A stretch of 64,000 nucleotides of DNA from Eupeodes corollae (Eukaryota > Arthropoda > Insecta > Diptera > Syrphidae), in contig NC_079147.1 of NCBI RefSeq assembly GCF_945859685.1, positions 100,671,525-100,735,524 of the forward strand. Reading direction: 5' to 3'. Shown here in pieces: positions 43,477 to 55,908 of this stretch. Position 1 is the first letter of the stretch. Each line of letters begins with the position of its first letter. The notes beneath the pieces were generated by a model. It did no database searches and had not been told where the DNA came from. It worked only from the letters and a program-made list of their open reading frames with translations. A program made the translations under genes and the position numbers.

Positions 43477-45400
43477 AATAGGAATGATGGAAGCCTTTAA
43501 GACAGCAAGTAGTGCACTAAGCCGTTTTAGAATTCTTCTACATTGCCTTAAATCAGCGAAGAAGAACTTTTTCGAACAAATTTCAAAAACCAACACTGAG
43601 AAACTAACAACATTAAAAAATACTTCGTACAAGAAAAAAACTAAATAGGTGTCGAACAATGCTATCTCTATGAACATTTTCCACCTGTCAACGAAAAACA
43701 ACTAAAAAGTATAAATAATTGAATCTAATTTACGTTTTGTTAGGTTTCTAATTTATTAGTCACAAAGCGTGAATGTACACATGTAACTTGGAAAATAAAA
43801 TAATGAAATTTTGAAAAAATACTCAAATTAGGGTAACAAATTCGACAAGTCAACAATAAGTACAAAACAACCAATCTTTAAAAAAAAACAGGGTGGCAGT
43901 GTAATAACTTAGATTTTACAAAGACCGTTACTCCAAAAACCAGCATGGTTTCAAAAATGAAAAGTAACTTCGACCAAAAAGAACCAATATCAAAATGGGG
44001 AATTTGTACCTCCTTAAGGTTTTTGTCCCGTTTTGTTATTGTGTTTTATTTGACCTCATGTCATTAGTTCCTTAATAGGCTAGATAAGCGAGTATACAAA
44101 AACATTATGTCGCGCACTAAGTTCTGCTTTTTTCTGAAATTGATTAACTTCTTTCATCAATGATTTAGGTTGCGTGTCACTAAAATAAAATTTCAAACAT
44201 CAAGAGCAAGACTGGGACAACCCCCATTGTTTTGTTCGGAAAGACTGATTTCATTTAGTCATGATTCATGAATTACAAAAATACACATTAGGACTTTTTG
44301 GTGGTGCTACACATAAATACGTTAAGATAGCTATGCCCTTGCGCCTTTACTCACAATTCACTTTATTCACTTACTTCCATCAGATCTCAGAGTTGTATTT
44401 AAGAGGGTTCCGCCTTTGACGATAAGGAAGTCTGCTGGTTTTTTTCGTGAGGCTCTGGTGTTAATTAATTTTGTTTGATATAAATTCCATTTTTATTTTA
44501 TGCTCTCTCTCTTCAGAGAAGGTGCATAAGGCACGATAAGTCCATTGTGCAGTTAATTTCATTCATTGAAAAAAAACTATAGGCATAAAGTACGTGTTAG
44601 TTGAATTTTTGTGTTAATCGTGTCTAAGTCTAATGATCAAAGGGAGGTTTATGTGGAAAAGTCTAGAGACCCCATCTGTTTAGCTCGCCTTATAACTTTT
44701 ATAAGCATACACGCATTTTGTTAGTAATTAAATGATCAGGGAACCGTAAAAATGTGAACATTAACAGAAATGTCATATGCATTAGGCGCCGCTATCAATC
44801 AAACTTTGAGTAGATACATAATCTAAAATTATGGCTATGGTATATTATGGACTTTTGACTGGTGGACATTCATTTGATAGATGTTCTTATGATTGCATGC
44901 TTAACGGTTGGACATTCAAGGGGGCTGTTTTTTTTTTATTTGTGTAGGTATGAACATAAAAATGAAAATAGAAAAAAAGGTGTTCATCTTGATAAGAGAA
45001 TAGTCGTTAATTAACAACATTTTTGAAAGGTTAACAAATTTTTGTGTGTAGATATTTATAATTTTTCATAATAATTTCCATAAACAAAAATTACCATTTT
45101 TCATTAAAAAAAAGAGTCCTTATCCTAATTAATGCGTATATGGAGTAACAGCTGGGTTGAATTTTAGAAGCGCTGAGATGGTAACGTCTTTTATTTTTAT
45201 AAGAGGTAGCCCAGGAGGACTTTCAAAGGCAAGAATTTGAGCACAGCACAATGAACAACGATATAAAATGTCATCTTTATGATGATGTCAGGATTTTTCA
45301 ACCAGAAAAATACCAGTCTAGAGTAGTGTAATGCAAGATCTTGAAAACTGTCAGAGCCAGTTCAAGTAAAAACTTTATACGTCAGATTTTAAAAACAAAA
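43477..45400. other. No gene recognised
   Basis: About 1.9 kb, AT-rich, no convincing frames, with a poly-T tract at 44931-44938. An 81-codon frame (43403-43648) overlaps the repeat tail and has no recognisable family. Confidence 0.4.
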
Positions 45401-45402
45401 AA

Positions 45403-46667
45403 AAGAGGCTGGGATGCGACCCACACTGATAATTTCCCATCCTGTCTGTCGATTTGTCTTGCTTAAAAGTTTGTCCATATGTACTCGTATCAATTTTTAC
45501 CAAATTTTCGCACTATTTTTTGTAAATTTTATTTTTTATGAAAAAACGGACTGTTGGATTTTTATATAAAAATTACTGAATATCAAAAACAATATTTTCT
45601 GTGAAATAAAATAAGTTTGAAGCCAATATTTTCAATTTTTGAAAAGCTTTTTGCGTCGAAAGTAAATTTTTCATAAGTTTTTGTATTGTTTTTTTTAGAG
45701 TTTTATTTTTTGTAAAAAAAACTATCAATTCGATTTTTTTTCAAAATTTTATCGAATGTTGAAAACAATATTCCCAATAAGATAAAATTAGTTTGAAGCC
45801 AATATTTCAAATTTTTGAAAAGATATTTGAGTCGAAAATCATCTTTTACCAACTTTTGTTAATTTTTGTTCGGTTTTTATTTTTTTGTAAGAAAACTGTC
45901 AATTTGATTTTTTCAAAATTTTACTGAATGTTGAGAACAAAATTTTTTGAAAGATAAAAGTAGTATAAAGACAATATCTCAAAGTTTTGAAAAGATATTT
46001 GAGTCGAAAATCAATTCTTACCAACTTTTATACCTTTTTGTTTAGGTTTTTATTTTTTGTAAAAAAAAACTATCAATTAGATTTTTCTCAAAATGTGTCC
46101 TAATGTTGAAAACAATAGGTACTTGTTATGAGCAAAAATTAATAAAAGCTATTATCTCAATTTTTTGAAAAGATATTTGAGTTGAAAAAAATTTTTACCA
46201 ATTTTTGTTAATTTTTTTCGGTTTTTAATTTTTTGTAAAAAAAACTGTCAATTCGATTTTTCTCAAAATTTTCAGATGTCAAAAAAATTATTCTTCGTTG
46301 CACCAAATTGGTTTGGAGATGAAATCATATTTATGTCGTCAAATTTTTGAGGTGACAATTTGTTTTTTACCAAAATGTTCACCTTTTTTTCAAACTGCCA
46401 TGGTAAGAAAACCACCAACGCAATTTTTTTGAGAGCCTTTTCTGCATCTTTCTGCCTTATTATGTGTATAACAAAATTTATTTGAAATGGTTCTTGAGCT
46501 ATAGACGACGAACGCACGAACGTACGAACGTACGTGCACACGCACGCACAGACATCTTTCTAAAAATCTTTTATTTCGACTCTAAGGACCTTGAAAATTC
46601 GAGAAATGTCAAAATTTTCAATTTGACAAATCGGACCCATTACAATAACTTCCTATGGGAAGTTAAA
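45403..46667 (+). repeat. Satellite-bearing dispersed repeat, copy 6 (best preserved)
   Basis: Most complete copy. The head is GAGGCTGGGATGCGACCCAC. Internal units repeat with the anchor AACTRTCAATTCGATTTTT at 45721, 45895, 46069 and 46244, spacings of 174, 174 and 175 bp. A CpG-rich block of CGAACGTACGAACGTACGTG type lies at 46509-46550, and the tail GACAAATCGGACCCATTACA ends in AACTTCCTATGGGAAGTTAA at about 46648-46667. No coding capacity. Confidence 0.92.
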
Positions 46668-47018
46668 AATATATCAATTTTTACATATTTGAAACACAAA
46701 ATAGTTATTAGGTAACTTTGTTTGAACCTTCAATTGTAATAATTGGTTGTAGAGTTATGGAAAACTATTGCGGTAACTTAGAGCATGTTTGCAGTATCCA
46801 TAGACAGTTGGCCCTTTAAAGTCTCCATTAAGGATATCATAGATCCGAGTTGGGGGAAGAAAACTTAGTTCAAAATACAGCCGTCGAATGTCTTGAGGAT
46901 TTGATGTCTTCTGGTTCTCCGGTATTACAAACGAAACAGATTTGTGGAAGTTCAGTTCGATGCGGCATAGAGGAGAGGACTTTTAATATGTAACTAGTAG
47001 CCTCAAAGGAACGAATTA
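46668..47018. other. No gene recognised
   Basis: About 350 bp of unassigned DNA between the repeat and SINE copy 3. Confidence 0.4.
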
Positions 47019-47180
47019 GTACCCGTTGCATGATGGATAGTGCGTTGGACTGTCATGCGAGAGGTCTTGGGTTCGATCCCTGCCTATGTCACCTAAAGTT
47101 TTTCACGGGTACTGCCTCTTGCGAGGAATTGACAAATTCTTCAAGAGCAATTCTTGTCATAAAAAGTGCCGTTCGGAGTC
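47019..47180 (+). repeat. tRNA-derived SINE, copy 3, 3'-truncated
   Basis: Best preserved tRNA-like head: TACCCGTTGCATGATGGATA, GTGCGTTGGACTGTCATGCG and a canonical B-box GGTTCGATCCC (47079-47089). The body block ACTGCCTCTTGCGAGGAATT follows. It ends near 47180, losing the 3' half and tail. Confidence 0.85.
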
Positions 47181-47379
47181 GCGTGATTTTATTCGGTGGT
47201 TGAGGTTTCTATACACATTTCTTGTTGTTGAGGCTCTTGAAAGATGTTCACTGAAGATATGTTCATCAGTTCTGGCGATCAAATCAAATTAAACATGGTG
47301 TGCCATTGATTCAAATTGGGCTCCAAAAACAATAGTTTACTGCTATTTGAAGAAGCTATCTGGTTTCATCCCTTCAACG

Positions 47380-49090
47380 GGGAGGCATTTGTTTGCTTAT
47401 CCTTGTCATAATGGATTTGTGAAGGCTTTTTTCATCTCTCCTCATCACTTTCAATATGTAGTCTGAGTTGGTTTTAAGGTTTGTAATGTAAAGAGGTGTT
47501 TCGCCAGACTCTACATACATATCACAGCTTCAAACTCCTCCAGTTGTAAATATCCAAAAACTTGGGTACCGTAGCACATGCAGCAGCTCAAAGTTACTTG
47601 AAAAATTCGAAATTTGGATTTAAGATCGGTTTTGTGGTTAAAGTAAAATCTAGGCCACACCAAGTTTAGAGCTACTTTGGCTTCGTTGCTTCTTTTAAGT
47701 GTTTTGAAACATTAAGATTGTTGGACAGCAAAACTCCAAGATATTTAAAATAATGAACGACCTCAATAGGCACGTTTTTTAGGGACCAGTTTTCTTCTGC
47801 GAGTCTTCTTTTCTGACGCGGTTCAAAAATCATTATTTTTGTGTTGTTAGTATTGACGCAGAAACTACAGGTATCACAGAATATATTGAGTTCCACCCGA
47901 AAGTATATCACAAACGTCATTAATAAATAAGGTGAATAATATCGGGCTTAATATACACCCTTATGGACAAATGATTTTGCTTCAAACCATTCAGAGAATT
48001 AAGTTCCATCCCACACTGAAGCAGCAGATGAGGACAGAAAGTTGAAATAAAACATTACAAATTTACGTGAAATTCGTAACGATGACAATTTGAACATAAA
48101 AGCATTTATATTGACCTTGTCAAAAGCTGGCATTTAATTTCTTTTCCTGCTCAATCGATCTCCTGGCAATACTGGTTAGGAACATGGTGAGTCGGTTGTT
48201 GTTCTCAATCCATTCGTTCAACCTTTCATTAAGAATTGAAGTTAGAATCTTTCTTAGCGAGTTGAGAATCGAGATACTCGCTACCCGAATATAACAGCTT
48301 TGTTGAAATTGTTTGGAACAAAAGTATTTTTCTTGTAGAATTTAATTGCCATCTATGCCAGGAGCCTTACTATTTTTCATTTTACTTAGATTAGTTTTAA
48401 GCTCAGGTCGAGTAATAGGATTATCCATTTGGCAGATAGTGACATTGGGTTCTGCATAATAGAAATCATGGTCATTCTCATCAACCAACAAAAGAGTTTT
48501 AAAATGAGCTGCTAATGTCTCAACTTCGAGCGTAGTCACCATGCAGAAAATAAAAATCACGACCACCCAGCTCACGGACACTGTTCCACAAAGACTTCGA
48601 GTTCTTACAATTTACCAGTTCATTTGCAACATTGTTGACGAAGTCAACTTTTGTTTTATAACAAAGTCTTTTGAAATCCTTGTTACCATGAAGTTAATTT
48701 TTTTTTAATTAGAGCATTTGTAGATCTGAAGAACTTAAGTTAAACAAATGAAAGTTTACGAAGTTTCACACAATCCTTATCAAACTATTTGGTTTCTTGG
48801 TGTACAAGCATAATTTTGGCTGTTGTTACTGTGGGGAAATGGAGCTGAGGCCTTGATAACTCTTTTAATATGTTCATCATAACTTTCTAGACTGTTATAT
48901 TGACACGAGGGAATAGAAATGAAGTAACAGCTTTGTAATGATTTGTATAGACCGGCACAATTCTCTTTCCATCTCATTTTTAAAAGGTTAGTTGTCTGGA
49001 CTTTATATGGACATAGGTATAGATCTAAACGCAAAATACGCCATAATATGCTGTAAGAAGTTCTAATTCCTGATAAAGACAAGGAACCAA
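47380..49090 (-). pseudogene. Jockey-like non-LTR retrotransposon, decayed
   Basis: Minus-strand order: a linker block (49082-48780), then LKTNLSKMKNSKAPGIDGN (48342-48410), the first block of reverse transcriptase. CVNTNNTKIMIFEPRQKRRL with EVVHYFKYLGVLLSNNLNV (47700-47870) comes after the active site. A C-terminal YGTQVFGYLQLEEFE region (47520-47580) and a YITNLKTNSDYILKV-like stretch (47430-47480) follow. Fingers and palm with the YADD box are missing or unreadable, so a large internal part is lost. Confidence 0.7.
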
Positions 49091-49699
49091 CACATCCGGG
49101 TCTTCGGCAACAGTTTTACTTACCTCATCGATATTTATATCTACTTAAGCTACTACAAAAATGGTTCGATTTTTTACTACAAAAACGGTAGTAGATAGTT
49201 AAGCGATCAATTTTTTTGAATGTCAGACATTCAACTGAAAAAAAACTTGCCTTAGCTTAATTTGGCAGATTTTGAACTCCAGCTCTTTACTTTTGAAACC
49301 GCAACACGGATAACCCATTTTAACTTTGTGTAAAAAACAACGATTAAAATGATTTTGAAATGTGGTTTTTACCAATTTTGTGTAATATTCGATAGTTTGC
49401 GTCAAAAATCCCGTAACGGTTGGCCACTTAGAGGAAAACTAAATGTTCTAACGGTAGACATGCACTGCACATTCAAGAAGACACAAACTTGCACACTTTT
49501 TTCTCAAAACCCACCTCTGTCTATCAACTCCAACTCTCATCACCTCGCGCTGAAGAGTTGTTTTCTCTCCTTATCCACACGGTAGAGGTATAGTTCCAAA
49601 GATAGAATCAACGGTGGTGAATACAATACCAGTTAGGTTGAACTACTTAGTGATCAACTTATATGGCTTTTACAACATATTCGGAGCTCGGGCCTGTAA
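49091..49699. other. No gene recognised
   Basis: About 600 bp with a poly-T tract near 49210 and small unassigned frames only. Confidence 0.4.
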
Positions 49700-52600
49700 A
49701 ATGTTTCCGACTCCCTTTTCTTGGAGTTATTGTAAGGATCTGTCCGTCCAGGTTAGGGTTGTTCCGTCGGGATAACTTCCCGATCACATAAAATAACTTA
49801 GTTGCGAAGCACCAACAAGCTGCGGATTCGGAAGATTTGCAGAAATAGTAATTGCAAACGAAATAAGGACAACGAACTTCAGATTTGTGGAATATTAGGT
49901 CTCTTAATAGACTACTTTCAGACGAACAGCTAGAGAAAGAAATTAACCGCTGTAAGGCAGATATTACCACCATGAAAGAAATGACTGGGCAAACGCAAAT
50001 TCGAAGACTGCAATTTACATACTACTTTGAGAACAAAGATAGCGATTGTTTGGATGTGAATTTGTTATTGAAGCTAGACAAAAAGTCTTAAGTTTCAATA
50101 GTATGAGCAAGTGCAATACAAAAACCCGCGTCAAGGCTAAAAAAGGCCTCAAATGCGTTCATGCTCCAATAGACGAACAAGAGGAACGTACCAAAGACTT
50201 ATTCTTCCAGGTCTTCGTTGATCAATCTGATTGCGGATATAGAAATCTCCTGAACAATCCACTGTCCACAATTACCACAGTGAGATTGATTCATAACACT
50301 TCTCCACCATGCAGGATATCAGAATATTCCAGAGGTCAACATTGATTCGGAACACTACCTCCATGTAGCAAAGGTAGGGATATCCCGATCCAATTATATA
50401 ACGGTGATGACGAATCAAATTCCTCTGTAAGGTTCTCTGTAAAAGCACTCAACCTAGGTGAAGCAGAACATCAATTCCACTTACCCTAACTCGACGAATT
50501 GAAGATAGCTACATCTCAACTAAAATCCAACAAATCTGCTAGAGCTGACAGCATCGCTGCCGAATTCTTCAAAGCAGCAGGCGATGACTTGGTAGGGAGC
50601 ATGCAAAATATGGTCGGAAGAAATCATGCTCTGTAAGTGAAATTTCAGCATAGTTTGCCTAATACCCAATACTGCGAAACTACAGAGGCATAAATCTTCT
50701 AAACATTGGATATACGATCCCTAATGCCATGTAATGTGAATGTCTGAAGCCGTTCGTCAACTGCAAAAGGTCTATACCAATGTGGCTTCATACCATGGAA
50801 GACCACCATGGACTAAATATTCACATAACGGAAGATTTTGGAAAATACTCAGGAACTTCAAATCGATAAATACTATCACTTTATCCATTTCAAAGCCGCG
50901 TAAGCCAGAACTTAAAGGAAAGAGTTTTCTTTCAGAAAAATGTCTATTTTTGGCATCCCTGTCAAACTTGTCCGTTTGTGCAAAATTACAATGTAGAATG
51001 CATGCTGCTCTATCAAGGTCGGTAAAGAGTTTACCGATGCGTTTGATGCCAAAAAAGGTTTAAGGCAATGCGATGCACTGTCATGCGATTTCTTCAACGT
51101 CGTTCTGAAAGGAAATGTGCAAATTTCAACTCTCAATACCAGAGGCATAATCTTACAAAAGGTTCATCCAATTACTCGGATACCCCGATGATATGACATG
51201 GTAGGTAGAAATGGCGATCTCAAGGCAACATAGCCTGAGATCCAATTAGCGCTGTAGTGCGCCGTTTTGATACCAAAAACTCGTTTGAACTTTGATTGAA
51301 AGGGATAGATTTATAGAGAATCTTCATACCGATTATGTTAGAGCCATTTTGTTGCATTGAGAAAAAAGATTAGGTCTCTAATCTTTGTCTCAAATAGCTC
51401 AAGTTCGTGAAAGAATGCTCTTCCAAAGTATTTGATTCTAGTATTTGTTAAAGCAGGACATTTGGAGAGGAAATGGATTATCGTTTCACTTTCTCTTTGT
51501 TCACTACAACTGCGGCAAAAGGTGTTGTAAGAGATACCCAACTTCTGCGCATGAACTCCTATAGGCCAATGATAATGCAGTTGGGTAAATTGCTCCACCT
51601 TCGGTTTGATTCAGTTTGGTAGATAGGAAAGATTTTACCCTTCTTAGCACCAAGAGGAATGTTAACCATTTCCGCAAGTGAGCTATGAAGGGCCGATCCT
51701 TGCCTGGCTAGCTAGTCAGCCCGTTCATTTCCCACGATACCACTATGGCCCGGAACCCGGATCAGGGTGACACCGAAGTTAATATTCAGGCTCACAAGCT
51801 CATCGCGACATTGCTGGACCAATATTAATGTGAGGATATGGCCGAGTCTGTAAAGATAGCCGCATTTCGGTTTTGGTTTCGGTTTTGTTTAAGTATCTTA
51901 CATGTCTCCCTTATTGCCAGCAGTTCAGTCTAAAAAACGCTAGCAAATTCATTAAGCCTAAAGGATTTGGCTACATTTAGGGACTCAGAAAAACTCCCAG
52001 AACCAACTCCGCACTCCATCTTTGAGCCGTCAGTAAAGATGGTTGTGTCGAAACTTATCGACACGATGTCATCCTCCCAATCTTCTCTGGATGGGAAAAT
52101 TAACTTAAAACCCTTACTGAGTAGGAGTGCAGTAGTCAGTGTCTACCGAGATAATATCTGAGGGAATCAATTTCGTTGGTTGCTGTGACCATAAGGATTT
52201 GACAACCAGCTGTTTGATTCCTTCAGCCTAATAGCGCTGCAGGAAACTATGTATTTAATGAAAAGGTCGATTGGTAAAAGATCCAAAATAACGTTTAAGG
52301 CGTCCGCGTCCGTTGGGCAAGCACGCATAGCCCCTGTGGTGCCCACGCAAGCTGTTCTCTGAACCTTCTTTAGCTTATTAATATTATAGGCTTTGCTAAG
52401 AGCAGGCCACCACACAATTGACCCAAATGTTAAGATTGGACATACTACGGCTGTGTACGTCCATAAAATCATCTTCGACTGAAGTCCCCACTTTTTGCCG
52501 AAAGTTTTTCTGCAGGCGTAGAAATCAACACAGGCCTTCTCAACCCGTACTTCAATATTTAGTTTCCAGTTTAGTTTAGTGTCGAGTATAACTCCCAAAT

Positions 52601-53296
52601 ATTTTGCACTGGAAGACAATGATAGGATTTGACCATTGAGTCCAGGTAGCGTGAAGGGCGGTACTTTAGTTTTGGTGGTAAAGAGCAACAGCTCAGTTTT
52701 ACTTTGGTTAACTCCTAGTCCACAACTCGTGGCCCAGTTGCTAACTTTCTTCAAAGCTGTCTCCGTGATTTCACTATTCACAGAGGTGTACGTTCCGATT
52801 CGATTGTATTGCCCAGAGTGGCTCGAATCTTCTTACCACTGAGCATAGAAATAATTCATTCTCGAATGAAGTCTTCTACACCGGACTTAACGAGCCATTC
52901 TTCAATGGATTCTGTAAGGGCGTTGTTAAAAGCACCTTCTATGTCTAGGAAGGTGGAAAGAGTAAATTCTTTATAATGGATTGTTTGTTCTACAGTAAGC
53001 ACTAGCTCATGGAAGGCAGTCTCCGTAGATTTGCCAACACTGCGACGGAAGCGGAGAAGATGGTATAGTTTGTACAAAACGTCACCATGAACAGCTATAA
53101 CTTTTATGTCAGAAACACTGATCTGGTTAAACAAATAAAATTCCAACGATACCGCGACTCAGGTGGGAAAGGACCTCAACCAATCTGGCGTGTGAAACTG
53201 AAGACAGCTAGCTAGGGACCGAGCTGGCTGGAGACCTATGTTGGTTGGGGCCTGGGGCATTCCCAAACTGTAGCGCCACTTTAAGTAAGTAAGTAA
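49700..53296 (+). mobile_element. RTE retrotransposon, copy D, split by a LOA/I-group element
   Basis: This is the only copy showing the 5' end of the endonuclease: WNIRSLNRLLSDEQLEKEI with CKADITTMKEM (49888-49985). The rest of the frame is broken but readable to about 51199: NKSARADSIAAEFFKAAG near 50530-50580 and SLLQRCDALSCDFFNVVL-type text near 51065-51115. It stops in the YADD region (51172-51199). After the inserted element it resumes at 53036 (ACTGCGACGGAAGCGGAGAA) and runs to the TAAG tail (53281-53296). The exact 5' boundary is uncertain; 49700 is a guess. Confidence 0.8.
51200..53035 (-). mobile_element. LOA/R1/I-group retrotransposon, copy C, inserted in RTE copy D
   Basis: Minus-strand copy of the family seen at 1-2500. 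The 3' end with the TACC tail is at 51200-51208, and the 5' truncation at 53035 falls within the early reverse transcriptase (GGCAAATCTACGGAGACTGC). A long frame (52781-52167) encodes the connector after the YADD box: VNQSKTELLLFTTKTK, SSAKYLGVILDTKLNWK and VQRTACVGTTGAMRACPTDA. RNase H pieces are at 52020-51680. Flanking RTE sequence on both sides shows it is the younger of the two. Confidence 0.9.
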
Positions 53297-54871
53297 ATGG
53301 CCATAAATCTTGGACAAAATCATCGATATTTGGAACTACAGAATAGACTACGTCGGAGCAATCCGTAGCTCCTATTTTCCTGACATCATTTTTAATTATA
53401 ATGCCAGAAAATTATCATTCGTATAGAGTTTCATGTCAATTTCAATTGATTTCAAAAAATTAACACAATTCAACATTATGGTGGAGTTAATAATATCCTT
53501 TATTTATATTTAATTCTTTAAAACAAGATTTTTGGCAAATTCAAAAGAGTCAAATTAAGAAGCCATATGACGAAAAAACACAAAGTCAAAATAATTTTCC
53601 AGCTAAAACTATGGATACCTACTCTACTTGAGGTATTAATTCCACATTTTGATTAATGTTCATCACATCATCTGTAGATACCTTATTTCTCAGTGACTTG
53701 TCTTACCCCAAAGAACTATGTGAATATATATAAACTATGCAACTCTCGTCGTCGTCTGGCTTGTCATCATTTCTAGAAAGATATCAAATAACCTTAACCC
53801 TGTGTTCCTCTTTACAGAACTGTCCTAAAATGTTTGATATAGGAACATAAATTACCCCCATTGGAGTTCATCGTACATCATAAAAGATATCTTACCTGGA
53901 GTGTCATCTGGCTAAACCACTATCCACCACCTTTGCCATCATCAACAAACCACATAGTCAAAATATATCTAACACAAGTCCTTGATTCATAATATTGTAG
54001 CCCAGTATAAACCGAACACCAAAAATGAACACCATCAAATCTCGTTTTAACCCAGATAAATTGTTAAATGCACATCATGATATTAAATTCATATCCAGAG
54101 ATTTATATTTAGCTTAGAATCTAGACTTTTGTGGTAATGCAGGATATGAGAAGGACATTTTCGCATGAGCCATATTCTTACATAACCTAACTCGATTACG
54201 ATGCTTTAGCTTATAGAAAAATGATGAAAATCCAAACCAAAAAACCAAACGGACGTACAACCCTGAAATGTTTATGTTTGACCATATGTCACTTTATGCC
54301 CTGCTTTCATGTCAAAAGGCACAAGTGAAAAGGAATCTGACACACCCCATCAGAAGGATATAGAAAGTCAGAAGAAAAAAACGAATAAAAATCTACGTAC
54401 AATAAGGACGAATGAATTATGAAAATATAAATAGCATTCTATTCTATAATAATTGTCAAAACATTATATGATTACCGCAACTAGGATCAGCTTCAGCATC
54501 AGCACCAGCAAAAGGCAAAAACTAGCCTATCAAATGGGGTATTTTCTTGCTCGACCAACTTCTATCTTGGAGCACCTCACCGCACAGCACCGCACAAAAA
54601 ACTTTGTCCACTCTTTTCTGAACTTTATTTCCGACGAGCTTAAACTTATATCCATTGCCATTCACAGGAATAGGAATCACACTTCTAGATAGATACTTTC
54701 CAGACCCGCTGGTCGGCCAAACAAACGCACAATCAGTCTTGCATCTGTAAAAGGACATTTTCATTAGGGTAAATGACGTTTGTTTTTCATCGTATAACAC
54801 AGAGAAGAAATAAATTGTTTAAATGTGTCTCATTGACATGAAGAAGGCTTGCAAGGGACTTATATGATTCT
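53297..54871. other. No gene recognised
   Basis: About 1.6 kb of unassigned AT-rich DNA. The frames at 54453-54800 on both strands are shadows of each other with no recognised family. Confidence 0.4.
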
Positions 54872-55908
54872 AAAAAGAGGTTGGGATGCGACCCACACTG
54901 ATAACTTCTCATACCGTCTGTCAATTGGTCTTGCTTAAAAGTTTGTCTATATGTACTCGTTTCAATTTTTACCAAATTTGCGTAATAGTTTTTGTAGATT
55001 TTATTTCTTATGAAAAAACGGACTGTTGGATTTTTATATAGAAATAACTGAATATCGAAAACAATATTTTCTGTGAAATAAAATAAGTTTGAAACCAATA
55101 TTTTTAATTTTTAAATAGAAATTTGAGCCGAAAATCAATTTTTACCAACTTTTGTTAATTTTTTTAGGTTTTTAATTTTTTGTACAAAAGCAGTCAGTTC
55201 GATTTTTTTCAAAATTTTACTGAATGTTGAAAACAATAATTTTTGAAAGATAAAAGTAAATTCAAGCCAATATCTTAAAGTTTTGAAAATAAATTGGAGT
55301 CGAAAATCAATTTTTACCAACTTTTATTAATTTTTTTTTTAGGTTTTTATTTTTTGTAAGAAAACTGTCAATTAAATTTTTTTTCAAAATTTTATCGAAT
55401 TTTGGAAACTATATTTCTTATAAGATAAAATTAGTTTAAAGCCAATATTTTAAATTTCTTGAAAAGATATTTGAGTCGAAAATCAATTTTTACCAACTTT
55501 TATTAATTTTTGTGTATGTTTTTATTTTTTGTAAAAAAAACTTCAATTTGATTTTTCTCAACATTCTTCAGAATGTTGAAAACAATATGTGTTATAAGAT
55601 AAAAATAGTTTGAATCCTAAATTTCAAGTTTTTGAAACGATATTTGAATCGGTATTCAATTTTTAACAACTTTGAGTGATGTTTTTTTAATAAAAAAAAC
55701 TGTCAATTCGATTTTTCTTAAAATTTTGTCATATGTCAAAAACATTATTCTTCGTTAAACAAAACAAATTTGGAGAAAAAATCATTTTTTGTTCGTTAAC
55801 TACTCGAGGTGACAAATATTTTTAATTGGAGTTTTTTTCCAAAAATATATTTGTTCGGTTTCAATTCGTCAAATCGGACCCATTACAATAACTTCCCATA
55901 GAAAGTTA
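54872..55908 (+). repeat. Satellite-bearing dispersed repeat, copy 7
   Basis: The head GAGGTTGGGATGCGACCCAC at 54875 is followed by tandem units with anchors at about 55191, 55365 and 55541 (174-176 bp apart). The tail CGGACCCATTACAATAACTT with CCCATAGAAAGTTAA is at about 55872-55905. The CpG-rich block is deleted. Confidence 0.9.
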
